30,065 bases of DNA from an uncultured Eubacteriales bacterium (GCA_900556935.1 USQL01000014.1:1-30065), one strand, 5' to 3'; counted from the stretch's first letter, positions 21,689 through 30,065 are shown. Numbers and translations are program-made. Notes: generated from the letters alone by a model not told the origin.

Positions 21689-24600
21689 TTAGCCCTGGCC
21701 GTAGACGGCGGCGATGATCTCATGGATATAGTGATAGCCGTCGGTGCCGGGCCGGTAGGTGTTTTCGTTCTGCTTGGCGATGTAGCCGATGCTCCGGATG
21801 ACGGTGCCGCCGTAGACGGTCTGCATATTGCCGTTTTCATCCCGCAGGAGGATGTAGGGCCGCATCACCAACTCCTCCTTGCAATCCTCCAAAGAGAAGC
21901 CCACCAGGACGTTGGTATACTGGGTGAGGTTGCCCGCATCGCCGAAGACCGGGTCGGACACGCCCTTTTTGTAGGCGAAGTTGTGTTTTCCGGTTTCCAG
22001 GGTCAGGTCCTTGTCCCCCAGGATGGATTTCTTTGCCACCACGGTGCCGTATTCCTCCAGGGTAAAGCCCGCAAGCCCGGCTCCTGTCAGGGCGGCCTTA
22101 GTGGCCCCATCCAGGGCGGTAATCATCCGGATGCCCTTGGTGCCGGTAAGGCGGATGGAGCTGCCGGAATATTGCAAGAGGTTGTCCAGCTCCGGGATAT
22201 GCTGTGCCGTAATGCCGCTCTCGGTCCGTATCACCCGGTAGACCCGCATTCCCGTGGGGTACCGGCCGTGTGCGTCCCCGGAAGAGGTATTGTAAGAATA
22301 GCACACCAGCGTTTCTGGGATTTTCTCCGACAGCGCCACCCGCCCCTGTTCTACAGGGTAAGGCGCACCATCCAGCCAGACAGATTCTTCCCCTTCCAGT
22401 TCCGTACCGCTCAAATCCAGGAAGTTTTCGCTATAGGGTATCTCCCGGGTTTCCTCCGCCTCACAACGTGTACAGCTGCGCTTCTGCACCCCAGCTCTGG
22501 AGAGCGTAGGCATCGTTACGGTAACCCAGTCCCCAAAGTCGTGGCTGAGGGCGGGTGTGCGGTCCGCAACCTTTTCATCTCCACAAATTTCACAAGTATA
22601 CACGGTAAAACCGCCTGTTTTGCAGGTCGCCTCAAAAGCTTCCACCGTATAGCTGTGCGCCTCCAGGCATTGGCCAACAGGGAAGGTAATGGTTGCGGCC
22701 AAGCCGCTATCCGTAGTAGCCCGAACGGTCGCCTCACCCTTTTTGAGCGGGCACAGGGATATGGTATTTTCCGCCGAATTATCGTAATTGTTGCTCTTTC
22801 CCAGAATTTCCGGCGTCAAAATTTCCCAGCTGGCAACGCTTTCATAGGCATTACCCGGCGTAAATACAGCGCGGACCGACACCCGATCGCCATTGTTTAC
22901 CACGCCAAGCTTCATAGAATGTGCCTCATCCGCAGCTTTTGTCACCGTCACCTTGCATCCGGCCTCTCTGTCCGTACCCGGCCAAATTTCCAGAACCACA
23001 CGTTCTCCCGCGGACAATCTTGTGAAGACATGTCGTGTATTTTCATCCCAGCTTTCGCCATATCTTTCCGCAGCCACCGAAATATATCCGCAATTCTCCG
23101 CGGAAAAGACATAATTTCCATTTTCCTTCGCTGTAAACACTACAATACGTTCTCCGTATTGTGTGTCATACTTCAAAGAAAGTGTCTCGTTTTCTTTCAG
23201 CTCTCGAGCCTCACGGGCAATAACAGAAACAGATGCTGTTTTTCCATTGCATGTTGCTGTTAAAATCGCCCTTCCGGCTTCTTTTAATTGGAAACCGCAC
23301 GTCGCCTCATACCGGTCCATCATTTCCAAAACTCTCGTGTTATTGCAGGTCCACTGTATTGGTCCGTATGCTGTCAGCGGTTCAAGAATCGCGCTGACTT
23401 CCCCATATGTTGTATTCCCCTGCGCAATATCAAGGACAATCTCCTCCTGGTCAAACGACAGCTTGTTTACCTGTTCCGCACTTGCTTTCCATTGAAAAGA
23501 TCCTGTAGCGCCATACCTCATGTAGTTGCCACCCATCCAAATATCATAGGTTCTCCCGGCAATCAAATAAAAAGTATGCTGGACCGTATTTTTGTCATAG
23601 AAGGAGTTAAGCGGTGTCATTCTTTCTTTATTGTAATTTACCTCAAAACCACAGCTATCATATCCTTCTCTGGCAAAATTTTCCATTGTTCCGGAATAAT
23701 ATCCCGTTTTATCCGGTGTAAATTGATAGTATCGGTTTGTACCAAATGTATCTACGTAGATTTCTTCCTGAAACGGACATTCAATTGTCTTTACCCCGGT
23801 AGAAACTGTGTGAATTGTTGTTTGTGTGGAAAGTCCGGTATTTTTGTCCGTTGCCGTAATTGTTACGCTTCCCTCCGCAATTGCCCGAACCGTACAGCCA
23901 CGGAAGGATAGCTGGCTTAACACAACAATACCCTCTTGGTCCAAGGAAAACGCACAGTCCGCGGTTGCGCCATAGGGATAGGCCATTATACGAAGCGCGC
24001 AATCCTCCCCTACCTCCAGTGGCACACGATCAGCCGATTGAAAGGCAATTCGTTTTGCAGCCTCTCCATGCTCAATCCAGGTAAGGCTGCCGCCGTAGTT
24101 TTTTAGTCTCTCTTCCACATAGGAATTGTAATCACCGATTGTATAATGCGCTTCGGCGCAAACCCTGTAAAACGCCGTATCGTCAATCTGATAAGGGATG
24201 CTTTCCGTGAAAACAATCGTTTTGAGCCTGGGGCAATCCGCAAAAGCGTATGCTCCTATTCTGTTGGCACCAGATATCGTTACTTTTTCCAGCTGTTCCA
24301 GCCCTTCAAACGTGCCTGCAGAAATCTCCGGGTAGCTATTGACTACAAGTTCCGTAATCTGGTCCCGATACTTTTGCCATGGCAGCTGGTCCACAGGGGG
24401 ATAATTTTGAATCAGGCCGGAAACGGTTAATACACCATTTTCCAGCACCCAACTTCCGTAGGCTCCAATATTTCCGTAATTTGCCTCTTTGATAACAAGC
24501 GCGGAAGGAACAAATAAATCAACTGCCCGATATGCCTCCGTTTCCCGCCGAAGTACGCGCATGTCATAACTTCCAACCTCCGTCGGAAGGCCGTCCGTAT

Positions 24601-25885
24601 TCAATCCGGATGCCGGCGAAAAGTTTAGATAGAACCCATCGTCATAAAAAGAGACATAGGCCTCCGGATTGACATAGGAACCATTGTAGGAAATTCCAAA
24701 GTGCAGATGGTACCCGTCCGCTACCCCCGTGCGGCCCGTATAGCCAATCACGTCTCCCACATTCACCGAGGTACCCGGTGTAACGTCGTAGGAACTCAAG
24801 TGCATATAGATAGAAGCATACCCGTCTCCGTGGTTCAAGGAAACGTAATACCCCGCCGACGGGCTGTGCGCCGCTTCCGTTACAACGCCGGAACGGGCCG
24901 CGTATACCGGCCAATCGCAGCCGGTTTCCAAGTCAATTCCCTGGTGGTAGCCGTTCCCATCCATACCGAACGGACGTTGAATAGACAAGAAGGAACAGGG
25001 CACCAGCCATCCGGTTTGACGGCTCGGAAGATAATTTCCGTTCTCGTCCATCAAGGAATAGGTCTTTCCATTACCATCGTAATAGAATGTTTGCTGGGAC
25101 GTCCGAATGGATGCCGTCAGCTTTTCTTGCCATAAAGCGGTGAAATTCCGCTCTCCTGTCGAATCTGCCGAAATTTCCGTATATATATGGTCATTTTCGC
25201 ACCATCCGGCAAAGCGATACCCCAGCTTAACAACCTTCGCTGGCAGCTCCACCATGTCTCCAGAAAGATAGGCATCCGGACAGTTATCAAGAATTGTGCC
25301 GCCATCAGCGTCAAAGGAGATACCGTATTTCCGCGCTTGGGCCTCGTCCTCCTCCGATTTCTCCAGGCGTTCTTTCTCCTCCTTGTCCAGCTTCTCGTCC
25401 CCCTCGCACTCCGCGCATACAAACCCGCAGGGCACTTCTTCCTTCGCCTCTGCATAGCCGCAGTTCTCGTCATGGGTATGCGCACAGTCCAGGACCTTTT
25501 GAATACAGCCGCTTTCCTCGGAGCAAACATGACCGCATAGCACCTCCGGCACCGCCTCCACGTGGCCGCAGCCCTCTTGATGGACAACCTGTCCATTTTC
25601 GTCCGCCGCACAGTCACACTCTACTCCCTCAATTCCCGGGGCATAACCGCAATCTCCATGGACATGGATGCAGCTTCTCTCCTCCCGGTAGCATTCCTCC
25701 GTATGCTGATGGTTGCAGGGGCTTCCCGCCTCCCCGGGAGCATAGCCGCATTCCTCCGTATGTACGCTGTGATGCGGACATAAACCCGTGTCTTCCACCG
25801 CCGCAGCCTTCACCGGCGCGTAATCCAGGATCAGGGCCGCCGTCAGCAGTCCACACAAGATTTTCTTGAAGAGCCTTCTTTTCAT
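21689..25885 (-). CDS. Large secreted M23 (LytM-like) peptidase with Cys/His-rich head
   Basis: 1398 residues. Signal peptide (about 1-28); a Cys/His-rich region (about 35-172) with repeating units such as CNHQHTEECY, CIHVHGDCGYAPG and CAHTHDENCGYAEA; an acidic helical stretch; an InlB B-repeat-like domain (about 187-252); an M23 metallopeptidase domain (about 300-410) with HQGID (His313, Asp317), YMHLSS, and HLHF (His393, His395), the Zn and catalytic residues of active lysostaphin-type enzymes; a leucine-rich BspA-type segment (about 513-565); two Ig-like and two PPC-like beta domains; a zinc-ribbon-like pair with CEIC and CTRC (about 1070-1150); and a C-terminal domain common in clostridial surface proteins. 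Expected to be extracellular and to cut peptidoglycan cross-bridges or other proteins. No sortase motif or membrane helix at the end. The middle is poorer in GC than both ends. Confidence 0.88.
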   Translation of the reverse strand: MKRRLFKKILCGLLTAALILDYAPVKAAAVEDTGLCPHHSVHTEECGYAPGEAGSPCNHQHTEECYREERSCIHVHGDCGYAPGIEGVECDCAADENGQVVHQEGCGHVEAVPEVLCGHVCSEESGCIQKVLDCAHTHDENCGYAEAKEEVPCGFVCAECEGDEKLDKEEKERLEKSEEDEAQARKYGISFDADGGTILDNCPDAYLSGDMVELPAKVVKLGYRFAGWCENDHIYTEISADSTGERNFTALWQEKLTASIRTSQQTFYYDGNGKTYSLMDENGNYLPSRQTGWLVPCSFLSIQRPFGMDGNGYHQGIDLETGCDWPVYAARSGVVTEAAHSPSAGYYVSLNHGDGYASIYMHLSSYDVTPGTSVNVGDVIGYTGRTGVADGYHLHFGISYNGSYVNPEAYVSFYDDGFYLNFSPASGLNTDGLPTEVGSYDMRVLRRETEAYRAVDLFVPSALVIKEANYGNIGAYGSWVLENGVLTVSGLIQNYPPVDQLPWQKYRDQITELVVNSYPEISAGTFEGLEQLEKVTISGANRIGAYAFADCPRLKTIVFTESIPYQIDDTAFYRVCAEAHYTIGDYNSYVEERLKNYGGSLTWIEHGEAAKRIAFQSADRVPLEVGEDCALRIMAYPYGATADCAFSLDQEGIVVLSQLSFRGCTVRAIAEGSVTITATDKNTGLSTQTTIHTVSTGVKTIECPFQEEIYVDTFGTNRYYQFTPDKTGYYSGTMENFAREGYDSCGFEVNYNKERMTPLNSFYDKNTVQHTFYLIAGRTYDIWMGGNYMRYGATGSFQWKASAEQVNKLSFDQEEIVLDIAQGNTTYGEVSAILEPLTAYGPIQWTCNNTRVLEMMDRYEATCGFQLKEAGRAILTATCNGKTASVSVIAREARELKENETLSLKYDTQYGERIVVFTAKENGNYVFSAENCGYISVAAERYGESWDENTRHVFTRLSAGERVVLEIWPGTDREAGCKVTVTKAADEAHSMKLGVVNNGDRVSVRAVFTPGNAYESVASWEILTPEILGKSNNYDNSAENTISLCPLKKGEATVRATTDSGLAATITFPVGQCLEAHSYTVEAFEATCKTGGFTVYTCEICGDEKVADRTPALSHDFGDWVTVTMPTLSRAGVQKRSCTRCEAEETREIPYSENFLDLSGTELEGEESVWLDGAPYPVEQGRVALSEKIPETLVCYSYNTSSGDAHGRYPTGMRVYRVIRTESGITAQHIPELDNLLQYSGSSIRLTGTKGIRMITALDGATKAALTGAGLAGFTLEEYGTVVAKKSILGDKDLTLETGKHNFAYKKGVSDPVFGDAGNLTQYTNVLVGFSLEDCKEELVMRPYILLRDENGNMQTVYGGTVIRSIGYIAKQNENTYRPGTDGYHYIHEIIAAVYGQG

Positions 25886-26026
25886 TGCGTTTCCCCCTAT
25901 ATTTTCTTCTTTCTATGTTCAGCATACTACGTTTTGCGCATTTGTCCGCCAAATCGTCTCATAGTCGCAAGAGAATTTTTCCAAAACACCTTCCATTGAT
26001 ACTCAAACGAATCATTCTTCATCTAC

Positions 26027-26079
26027 AATGTGACAAATGCCTCTTATCACATTATATAATGTCGCAATTTAAATATCAA
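26027..26079. promoter_or_regulatory. Overlapping divergent promoters with operator dyad
   Basis: CATTATATAATG (26050-26061) is a perfect palindrome that supplies a TATAAT box on each strand. Minus strand: TTGATA (26074-26079), 17 bases, TATAAT (26051-26056), reading to the large surface gene with a leader of about 160 bases. Plus strand: TATAAT (26055-26060) with only a weak -35 (TGACAA, 18 bases away), reading to the Xre gene. A 10-bp dyad with one mismatch (AATGTGACAA at 26027-26036, TTATCACATT at 26044-26053) overlaps both. Confidence 0.68.
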
Positions 26080-26144
26080 CTGCAACATTACAGACAATTT
26101 AACAAAAAATAATTCCCGGTTAAAATAATCGGGAGGTGGATTCA

Positions 26145-26402
26145 ATGGCCAAGGCAGCAGAAGTATCTTTCGACAACTCCGAACGCTATCGGGATTTGGG
26201 CTACGCGATTTCCTACTATCGCAAACGCAGAGGACTGACACAAGAGCAGCTTGCGGAAAGCATAGGTGTCAGTCGGCAGCATATGGGGGCCATTGAAGCG
26301 CCCAATATGGTCCGCGCGGTATCACTGGACGTGCTTTTCAACATTGCCTCAGTCCTGGAAATTGAGCCATATCTGCTGCTGAAATTTTCACCAGATAAAT
26401 GA
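26145..26402 (+). CDS. Small Xre-type DNA-binding regulator
   Basis: 85 residues from ATG 26145 (GGAGG 8 bases upstream). A single helix-turn-helix of the Xre/Cro type: LGYAISYYRKRRGLTQEQLAESIGVSRQHMGAIE, then SLDVLFNIASVLEIEPYLLLKF. No sensor domain. Such proteins bind as dimers to short palindromes. It is divergent from the surface operon and shares its promoter DNA, so it may repress that operon and itself; this is inferred from position only. It could also be the antitoxin-like remnant of another system, but no toxin gene is next to it. Confidence 0.9.
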   Translation: MAKAAEVSFDNSERYRDLGYAISYYRKRRGLTQEQLAESIGVSRQHMGAIEAPNMVRAVSLDVLFNIASVLEIEPYLLLKFSPDK

Positions 26403-26426
26403 GCGTACTGAATATCCTAAATATTG

Positions 26427-26468
26427 AAAAATCCGAACCCATTCCCATCTGAATCGGTTCGGATTTTT
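26427..26468 (+). terminator. Rho-independent terminator after Xre gene
   Basis: Perfect 13-bp stem AAAAATCCGAACC / GGTTCGGATTTTT with a 16-base loop, starting 25 bases after the stop codon. Confidence 0.9.
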
Positions 26469-26545
26469 ATTGTCTGTATATTTGCGCCTGCAATGACAGC
26501 AGACATAGCCTGTACGAATTCGCCTCAGCGTCCTTATCCCACAAG

Positions 26546-26610
26546 TCTGTGCCGCCCCTCATCAGTCTCGGCTTCGCCGAGCCAGCTTCCCCGGAGGGGA
26601 AGCCTTTTTC
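26546..26610. repeat. Palindromic intergenic repeat downstream of recQ
   Basis: Two adjacent perfect hairpins: CTCGGC-TTC-GCCGAG (26567-26581) and GCTTCCCC-GGA-GGGGAAGC (26585-26603), the second followed by CTTTTTC. The unit, including the preceding GCCGCCCCTCATCAGT, resembles a repeat family I know from gut Clostridia genomes in many intergenic copies. Its place directly after the recQ stop on the minus strand lets it act as a transcript end or 3' stabiliser. Confidence 0.6.
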
Positions 26611-28443
26611 CTACATACTCCCCTTTTCCAGCAGGAACTCCGCGATGGTGTCCAGGAAGATTTCGCCGTAGCGCTGGGCCTTGACACTGCCCACGCCGCT
26701 GATGTTGTAAAAGTCCTCCATGGTCCGGGGGCATTTTTTTGCCATATCCTCCAGGGTGGCGTTGGAGAAGATGATATACACCGGGACCCGCTCTTTTTTG
26801 GCGATTTTCAGGCGCAGGTCCTTTAGCACATCGTACAGCGCCCCCGTTCCCCCCTCCACGAGAATCGGCGCGGGCGATTTTTTCTTGTCGGGCTTTACCA
26901 GCATACCGACCTGCTCCCCCTCGAACAGGACCTTTCCCGCCTTTTCCGTCAGGCAGATGCCCCCGTGGACCGGGTCGGTACGCAGATAGCCCTGGGCCTC
27001 CAGGGCCTCGGCAACCGTCCGCAAATCGTTCCGATCCGCCCCCCGGCGCTTGCCGTAGACGCTCAGGTCCTGGAGACCCATTTGCAGCAGCCGCTTTTCC
27101 CGGCTGCCCAGCAGCACCCGCAGAATACTGGTCACGCCGATGGAATAGCCCAGTTTCGCGGTGACCCGCTGGACGCAAAGGAGGATGTCCCTTGCCTCCC
27201 CGGTGATATCCTGCCGCGTCAGGTCCGTGTCACAATTGCCGCAGTTGCCGCATTTTGCCTCGTGGCTCTGGCCGAAATAGTCCAGAATATACCCCCGGAG
27301 GCAGTCATTTGTCTTGCAGTAGCCCACCATCCGGTCCAGCCGCTCCAGGTCCTGCCGCTGCAGCTGCTCCTGGGCTTCCAAGGAAAGCTCCGCCCCGCCC
27401 GCGGGGTGCCCAATCAGGTATTTGGCGGTTTCCACATCCCCCGCAGAATACAAGAGGATGCACTCGGCCTCCGCCCCATCCCGGCCGGCCCGGCCCGCCT
27501 CCTGATAGTAGCTCTCCAGGCTCTGGGGCATGTTGTAGTGGATGACGTAGGCCACGTTGGACTTGTCGATGCCCATGCCAAAGGCATTGGTGGCAACCAT
27601 CACAGGGGCCCGGTCGTAGAGAAAATCCTCCTGGTTTTCGTGGCGCTCCTGGTCGGAAAGTCCCGCGTGGTAGCGGGTGGCCCGGATGCCCGCCTGACGC
27701 AGACGCTCACAGACCTGCTCCACATTTTTCCGGGTGGAGCAGTAGATGATACCGGATTTGTCCCGGCGCTCCCGCACCAGCTCCAGAATGGCCGCGGGCT
27801 TTTGCCGGGGCTTGCGGACCTCAAAGCGCAGGTTGGGCCTGTCGAAGCCCGTCACCACATGCACAGGGTTTTGCAGCTTTAAAATCTCCTCGATGTCCTG
27901 CCGCACCCGGTCCGTCGCCGTGGCGGTAAAGGCGGAAACCACCGGCCGCACCGGAAGACACTTTAAAAAGTCCACAATTTTCAGGTAGCTGGGCCGGAAA
28001 TCCTGCCCCCACTGGGAGATACAGTGGGCCTCGTCCACCGTAACCATGTCCACCCGGCGGGCCTGAATGGCCTCCAAAAAGCCGTCGGTCAGCAGCCGTT
28101 CCGGGGCCACATAGATGATTTTGTACATGCCGGACTGGATATTCCGGTACACCAGCCGAATCTGGCTGGGGGTCAGGGAGCTGTTGACGTAGGCCGCGGC
28201 CACACCGGCGTTTTTCAGCGCCATCACCTGGTCCCGCATCAGGGAGATGAGGGGCGAGACCACCAGCGTCACCCCCTCCATCAGCAGCGCCGGAATCTGA
28301 TAGCACAGGCTCTTGCCGCCGCCGGTGGGCATGATGCCGAATACGTCCCTGCCGTCAAGCGCCCCATCTATCAGCTGCTCCTGTCCGCCCCGGAAGGACG
28401 TATAGCCAAAAACCCGGCGCAAAACCGATTCCTTTGTTTCCAT
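26611..28443 (-). CDS. recQ: ATP-dependent DNA helicase RecQ
   Basis: 610 residues from ATG 28443 (AAAGGAAAG upstream). SF2 helicase: motif 0 FRGGQEQLID (Gln21), Walker A MPTGGGKS (38-45), DEAH box in TVDEAHCISQWG, SAFTATAT (motif III), then ATNAFGMGIDKSNV and QEAGRAGRDG (motifs V and VI). The RecQ-specific zinc site follows (cysteines in YCKTNDCLR and KCGNCGNC), then the RQC winged helix, and a C-terminal HRDC domain ending in ISGVGSVKAQRYGEIFL. Unwinds DNA 3' to 5' in recombination repair and fork restart. It stands alone with its own promoter and a terminator-like repeat after it. Domain order and length are those of full bacterial RecQ. Confidence 0.97.
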   Translation of the reverse strand: METKESVLRRVFGYTSFRGGQEQLIDGALDGRDVFGIMPTGGGKSLCYQIPALLMEGVTLVVSPLISLMRDQVMALKNAGVAAAYVNSSLTPSQIRLVYRNIQSGMYKIIYVAPERLLTDGFLEAIQARRVDMVTVDEAHCISQWGQDFRPSYLKIVDFLKCLPVRPVVSAFTATATDRVRQDIEEILKLQNPVHVVTGFDRPNLRFEVRKPRQKPAAILELVRERRDKSGIIYCSTRKNVEQVCERLRQAGIRATRYHAGLSDQERHENQEDFLYDRAPVMVATNAFGMGIDKSNVAYVIHYNMPQSLESYYQEAGRAGRDGAEAECILLYSAGDVETAKYLIGHPAGGAELSLEAQEQLQRQDLERLDRMVGYCKTNDCLRGYILDYFGQSHEAKCGNCGNCDTDLTRQDITGEARDILLCVQRVTAKLGYSIGVTSILRVLLGSREKRLLQMGLQDLSVYGKRRGADRNDLRTVAEALEAQGYLRTDPVHGGICLTEKAGKVLFEGEQVGMLVKPDKKKSPAPILVEGGTGALYDVLKDLRLKIAKKERVPVYIIFSNATLEDMAKKCPRTMEDFYNISGVGSVKAQRYGEIFLDTIAEFLLEKGSM

Positions 28444-28494
28444 TTCTCTTTCCTTTCCGCTTCTGAAAGCCCTCCGCGATTTCACATTGCTTTC

Positions 28495-28523
28495 ATTGTA
28501 TCAGCGGGGCCCTGTTTTGTCAA
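28495..28523 (-). promoter_or_regulatory. Sigma-A promoter of recQ
   Basis: On the minus strand: perfect TTGACA (28518-28523), 17-base spacer, TACAAT (28495-28500), about 52 bases before the start codon. No LexA-like dyad was recognised over it. Confidence 0.8.
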
Positions 28524-28858
28524 TTTGTCGAAAACATAATGATAAATCCCCCTTTTGTCGGACCGGTCCGGGGCTAAATGGACTCCGGCGGCTCTTTTTT
28601 CGCTTCCGGCTGAAAAATAATGGACTTTTTCCTGTTTTTCCCTGAATTTTTTTCAATTCAAAACCGGGCTTCCCCTTTCAAATCGTCCAAACTATGTATA
28701 AATTGTGTATGTTTTGTGAACTATGTGGAATTTCGCATTGTTTTTTTGTGTACAATGGCTCTTGATTTTATGCACAAAAAAAGAGATAATCTGCTCATGG
28801 ATAAAGGACTTATGCGCCTTTTCCAAAAAACTTTCATATCTGTTAAGGAGGAGTACAA
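28524..28858 (+). promoter_or_regulatory. recQ-cstA intergenic region with cstA promoter
   Basis: About 335 bases without a credible gene. It holds a perfect 12-bp palindrome CGGACCGGTCCG (28559-28570) of unknown purpose, then AT-rich DNA. Near its end, TTGATT (28762-28767), a 17-base spacer and GATAAT (28785-28790) form a likely cstA promoter, and AAGGAGG (28845-28851) is its ribosome site. An 80-codon open frame across it shows no protein-like features. Confidence 0.6.
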
Positions 28859-30065
28859 ATGATTAGCTTTTTGCTCTGCCTGGCAATCCTGATCGCGGGC
28901 TACTTCTTCTACGGCAAGGTCGTAGAGAATACCTTCGGGCCGGATGACCGTGAAACCCCCGCCGTTCGCATCAACGATGGCGTGGACTACGTGGTCCTGC
29001 CTCAGTGGAAGCTGTTCATGATCCAGCTGCTCAACATTGCGGGCCTTGGCCCCATCTTCGGTGCCCTGAGTGGTGCCCTGTGGGGACCCATCGTGTTCCT
29101 GTGGATTACCTTCGGTACCATTTTCGCCGGCGGTGTCCACGACTATTTCTCCGGTATGCTGTCCGCTCGTAACGATGGCGTGTCCATCTCCGAGATTTCC
29201 GGCATCTACCTGGGCAGCGCGATGAAGAACGTCATGCGTGTTTTCAGCGTGGTGCTGCTGGTTATGGTCGGCACCGTCTTCGCCGTCGGCCCCGCCGGCC
29301 TGCTGCAGCTGCTGTGCGCAAACGCCCCCGGCGTTCTGAGCAGCAAGATGTTCTGGCTGATCGTGATTCTTGTCTACTACTTCATCGCTACCTTCCTGTC
29401 CATCGATAAGCTGATTGGCAAGGTTTACCCCGTTTTCGGCATCTGCCTGATTGTCATGGCTGTGGGCGTGGCCTTCGGTATCTTCACCAAGGGCTATGTC
29501 ATCCCCGAAATCTGGAACAACCTTGGCAACCACCATCCTAAGGGCACCCCCATCTGGAGCTTCATGTTCATCACCGTGGCCTGCGGCGCTATCTCCGGCT
29601 TCCACGCCACCCAGAGCCCCCTGATGGCCCGCTGCCTGAAGAGTGAGAAGCAGGGCCACTTCGTGTTCTACGGTGCCATGGTCTCCGAGGGCATCATCGC
29701 CCTGATCTGGGCTGCCGCTGGCTGCGCCCTGTACACCGGTGAGGAGCTGCTGGCCCTGGGCGGCGGCGGTTCCACCGCTGTTTACGATGTCTGCAAGAAG
29801 ACCATGGGCGGCATCGGCATCGCGCTTGCCATGCTGGGCGTTATCGCCTGCCCCATCACCTCCGGCGACACCGCCTTCCGTTCCGCCCGTCTGGTTCTGG
29901 CCGACTGGTTCCATATTGACCAGAAGGTTTGGAAGAACCGCCTGCTGCTGTGCGTTCCCGTTCTGGGCATCGGTGCCTTCCTGGGCATCGGCAACGCCCT
30001 GGGCAAGATTGACTACACCATCATCTGGCGTTACTTCAGCTGGACCAACCAGACCCTGGCTATGA
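28859..30065 (+). CDS. cstA: CstA-family carbon starvation / pyruvate-peptide transporter, 5' part
   Basis: About 402 residues are visible from ATG 28859; the window ends inside the gene. Many hydrophobic segments. CstA hallmarks: an N-terminal ILIAGYFFYGKVVENTFGPD, then TPAVRINDGVDYV, QLLNIAGLGPIFGALSGALWGP, GGVHDYFSGMLSARN, CGAISGFHATQSPLMARC, and CPITSGDTAFRSARL. The family imports pyruvate or peptides and is induced in carbon shortage in E. coli. The codons are strongly biased (GGC, CTG, ATC), suggesting high expression. No two-component pair or YbdD-like partner is visible before it. Confidence 0.95.
   Translation, partial: MISFLLCLAILIAGYFFYGKVVENTFGPDDRETPAVRINDGVDYVVLPQWKLFMIQLLNIAGLGPIFGALSGALWGPIVFLWITFGTIFAGGVHDYFSGMLSARNDGVSISEISGIYLGSAMKNVMRVFSVVLLVMVGTVFAVGPAGLLQLLCANAPGVLSSKMFWLIVILVYYFIATFLSIDKLIGKVYPVFGICLIVMAVGVAFGIFTKGYVIPEIWNNLGNHHPKGTPIWSFMFITVACGAISGFHATQSPLMARCLKSEKQGHFVFYGAMVSEGIIALIWAAAGCALYTGEELLALGGGGSTAVYDVCKKTMGGIGIALAMLGVIACPITSGDTAFRSARLVLADWFHIDQKVWKNRLLLCVPVLGIGAFLGIGNALGKIDYTIIWRYFSWTNQTLAM

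Noticed and set aside
21722..23263. 513-codon open frame on the plus strand opposite the M23 surface gene
   Set aside because: No ribosome site or recognisable domain; the minus strand carries clear signal peptide, M23 and Ig-like domains through the same DNA.
28620..28862. 80-codon open frame before cstA
   Set aside because: It overlaps the predicted promoter and ribosome site of cstA, has no ribosome site of its own and an AT-driven composition.
28721..29914. 397-codon open frame on the minus strand opposite cstA
   Set aside because: The product is Gly/Asp/His-rich low-complexity sequence mirroring the biased codons of cstA, which is unmistakable on the plus strand.

Overview
The window looks like chromosomal DNA from a GC-rich Firmicute, most likely a gut Oscillospirales/Clostridia-type anaerobe. 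This is inferred from gene content, not from a marker gene. The pointers are strong AGGAGG-type ribosome binding sites, a transketolase split into two subunits, DapA/DapB/DapF, CstA, Cys/His-rich and MBG-type surface proteins, DUF624 and BMP/ParB-like proteins, and short GC-rich palindromic intergenic repeats typical of such genomes. No rRNA, tRNA, CRISPR array, transposase or phage gene was seen.

Layout. (1) 1-3459, plus: the end of a polysaccharide locus with four closely packed glycosyltransferases (GT4, GT4, GT2, GT2). (2) 3460-4960: an AT-richer island with a membrane diguanylate cyclase, closed by a bidirectional terminator. (3) 4996-6817, minus: a coupled ydcF-like gene and M42 aminopeptidase. 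(4) 6961-13279, plus: one long tight operon from a promoter facing the ydcF promoter. It encodes a cytoplasmic ParB-like/BMP fusion, a metallophosphoesterase, a DUF2461 protein, dapA-dapB-dapF (lysine/meso-diaminopimelate synthesis) and a YesL-like membrane protein. (5) 13283-14820: an AraC-type regulator behind a leader rich in inverted repeats, followed by three clustered palindromes. (6) 14852-17497, minus: a secreted, membrane-anchored multi-domain surface protein. (7) 17498-18079: a 0.58 kb non-coding stretch with several strong RNA-like structures. (8) 18080-19872, plus: transketolase N and C subunits. (9) 19960-20510, minus: a complete DinJ-YafQ toxin-antitoxin pair with its own promoter. 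(10) 20582-25885, minus: an SH3-type lipoprotein gene and, upstream of it, a 1398-residue secreted M23 peptidase/surface protein with a Cys/His-rich head. (11) 25886-26470: overlapping divergent promoters and a small Xre regulator. (12) 26540-28443, minus: recQ, with a palindromic repeat at its 3' side. (13) 28859-end, plus: cstA, cut by the window edge.

How it fits together. The left part builds and regulates surface polysaccharide. The central operon joins cell-wall precursor synthesis to an uncharacterised predicted ligand-binding protein and a phosphoesterase. The right part is mostly cell-surface proteins with local regulators. The best candidates for undescribed biology are the ParB-BMP/phosphoesterase pair heading the dap operon, the structured RNA upstream of the transketolase, and the Cys/His-rich M23 surface protein with its shared divergent promoter and Xre gene.
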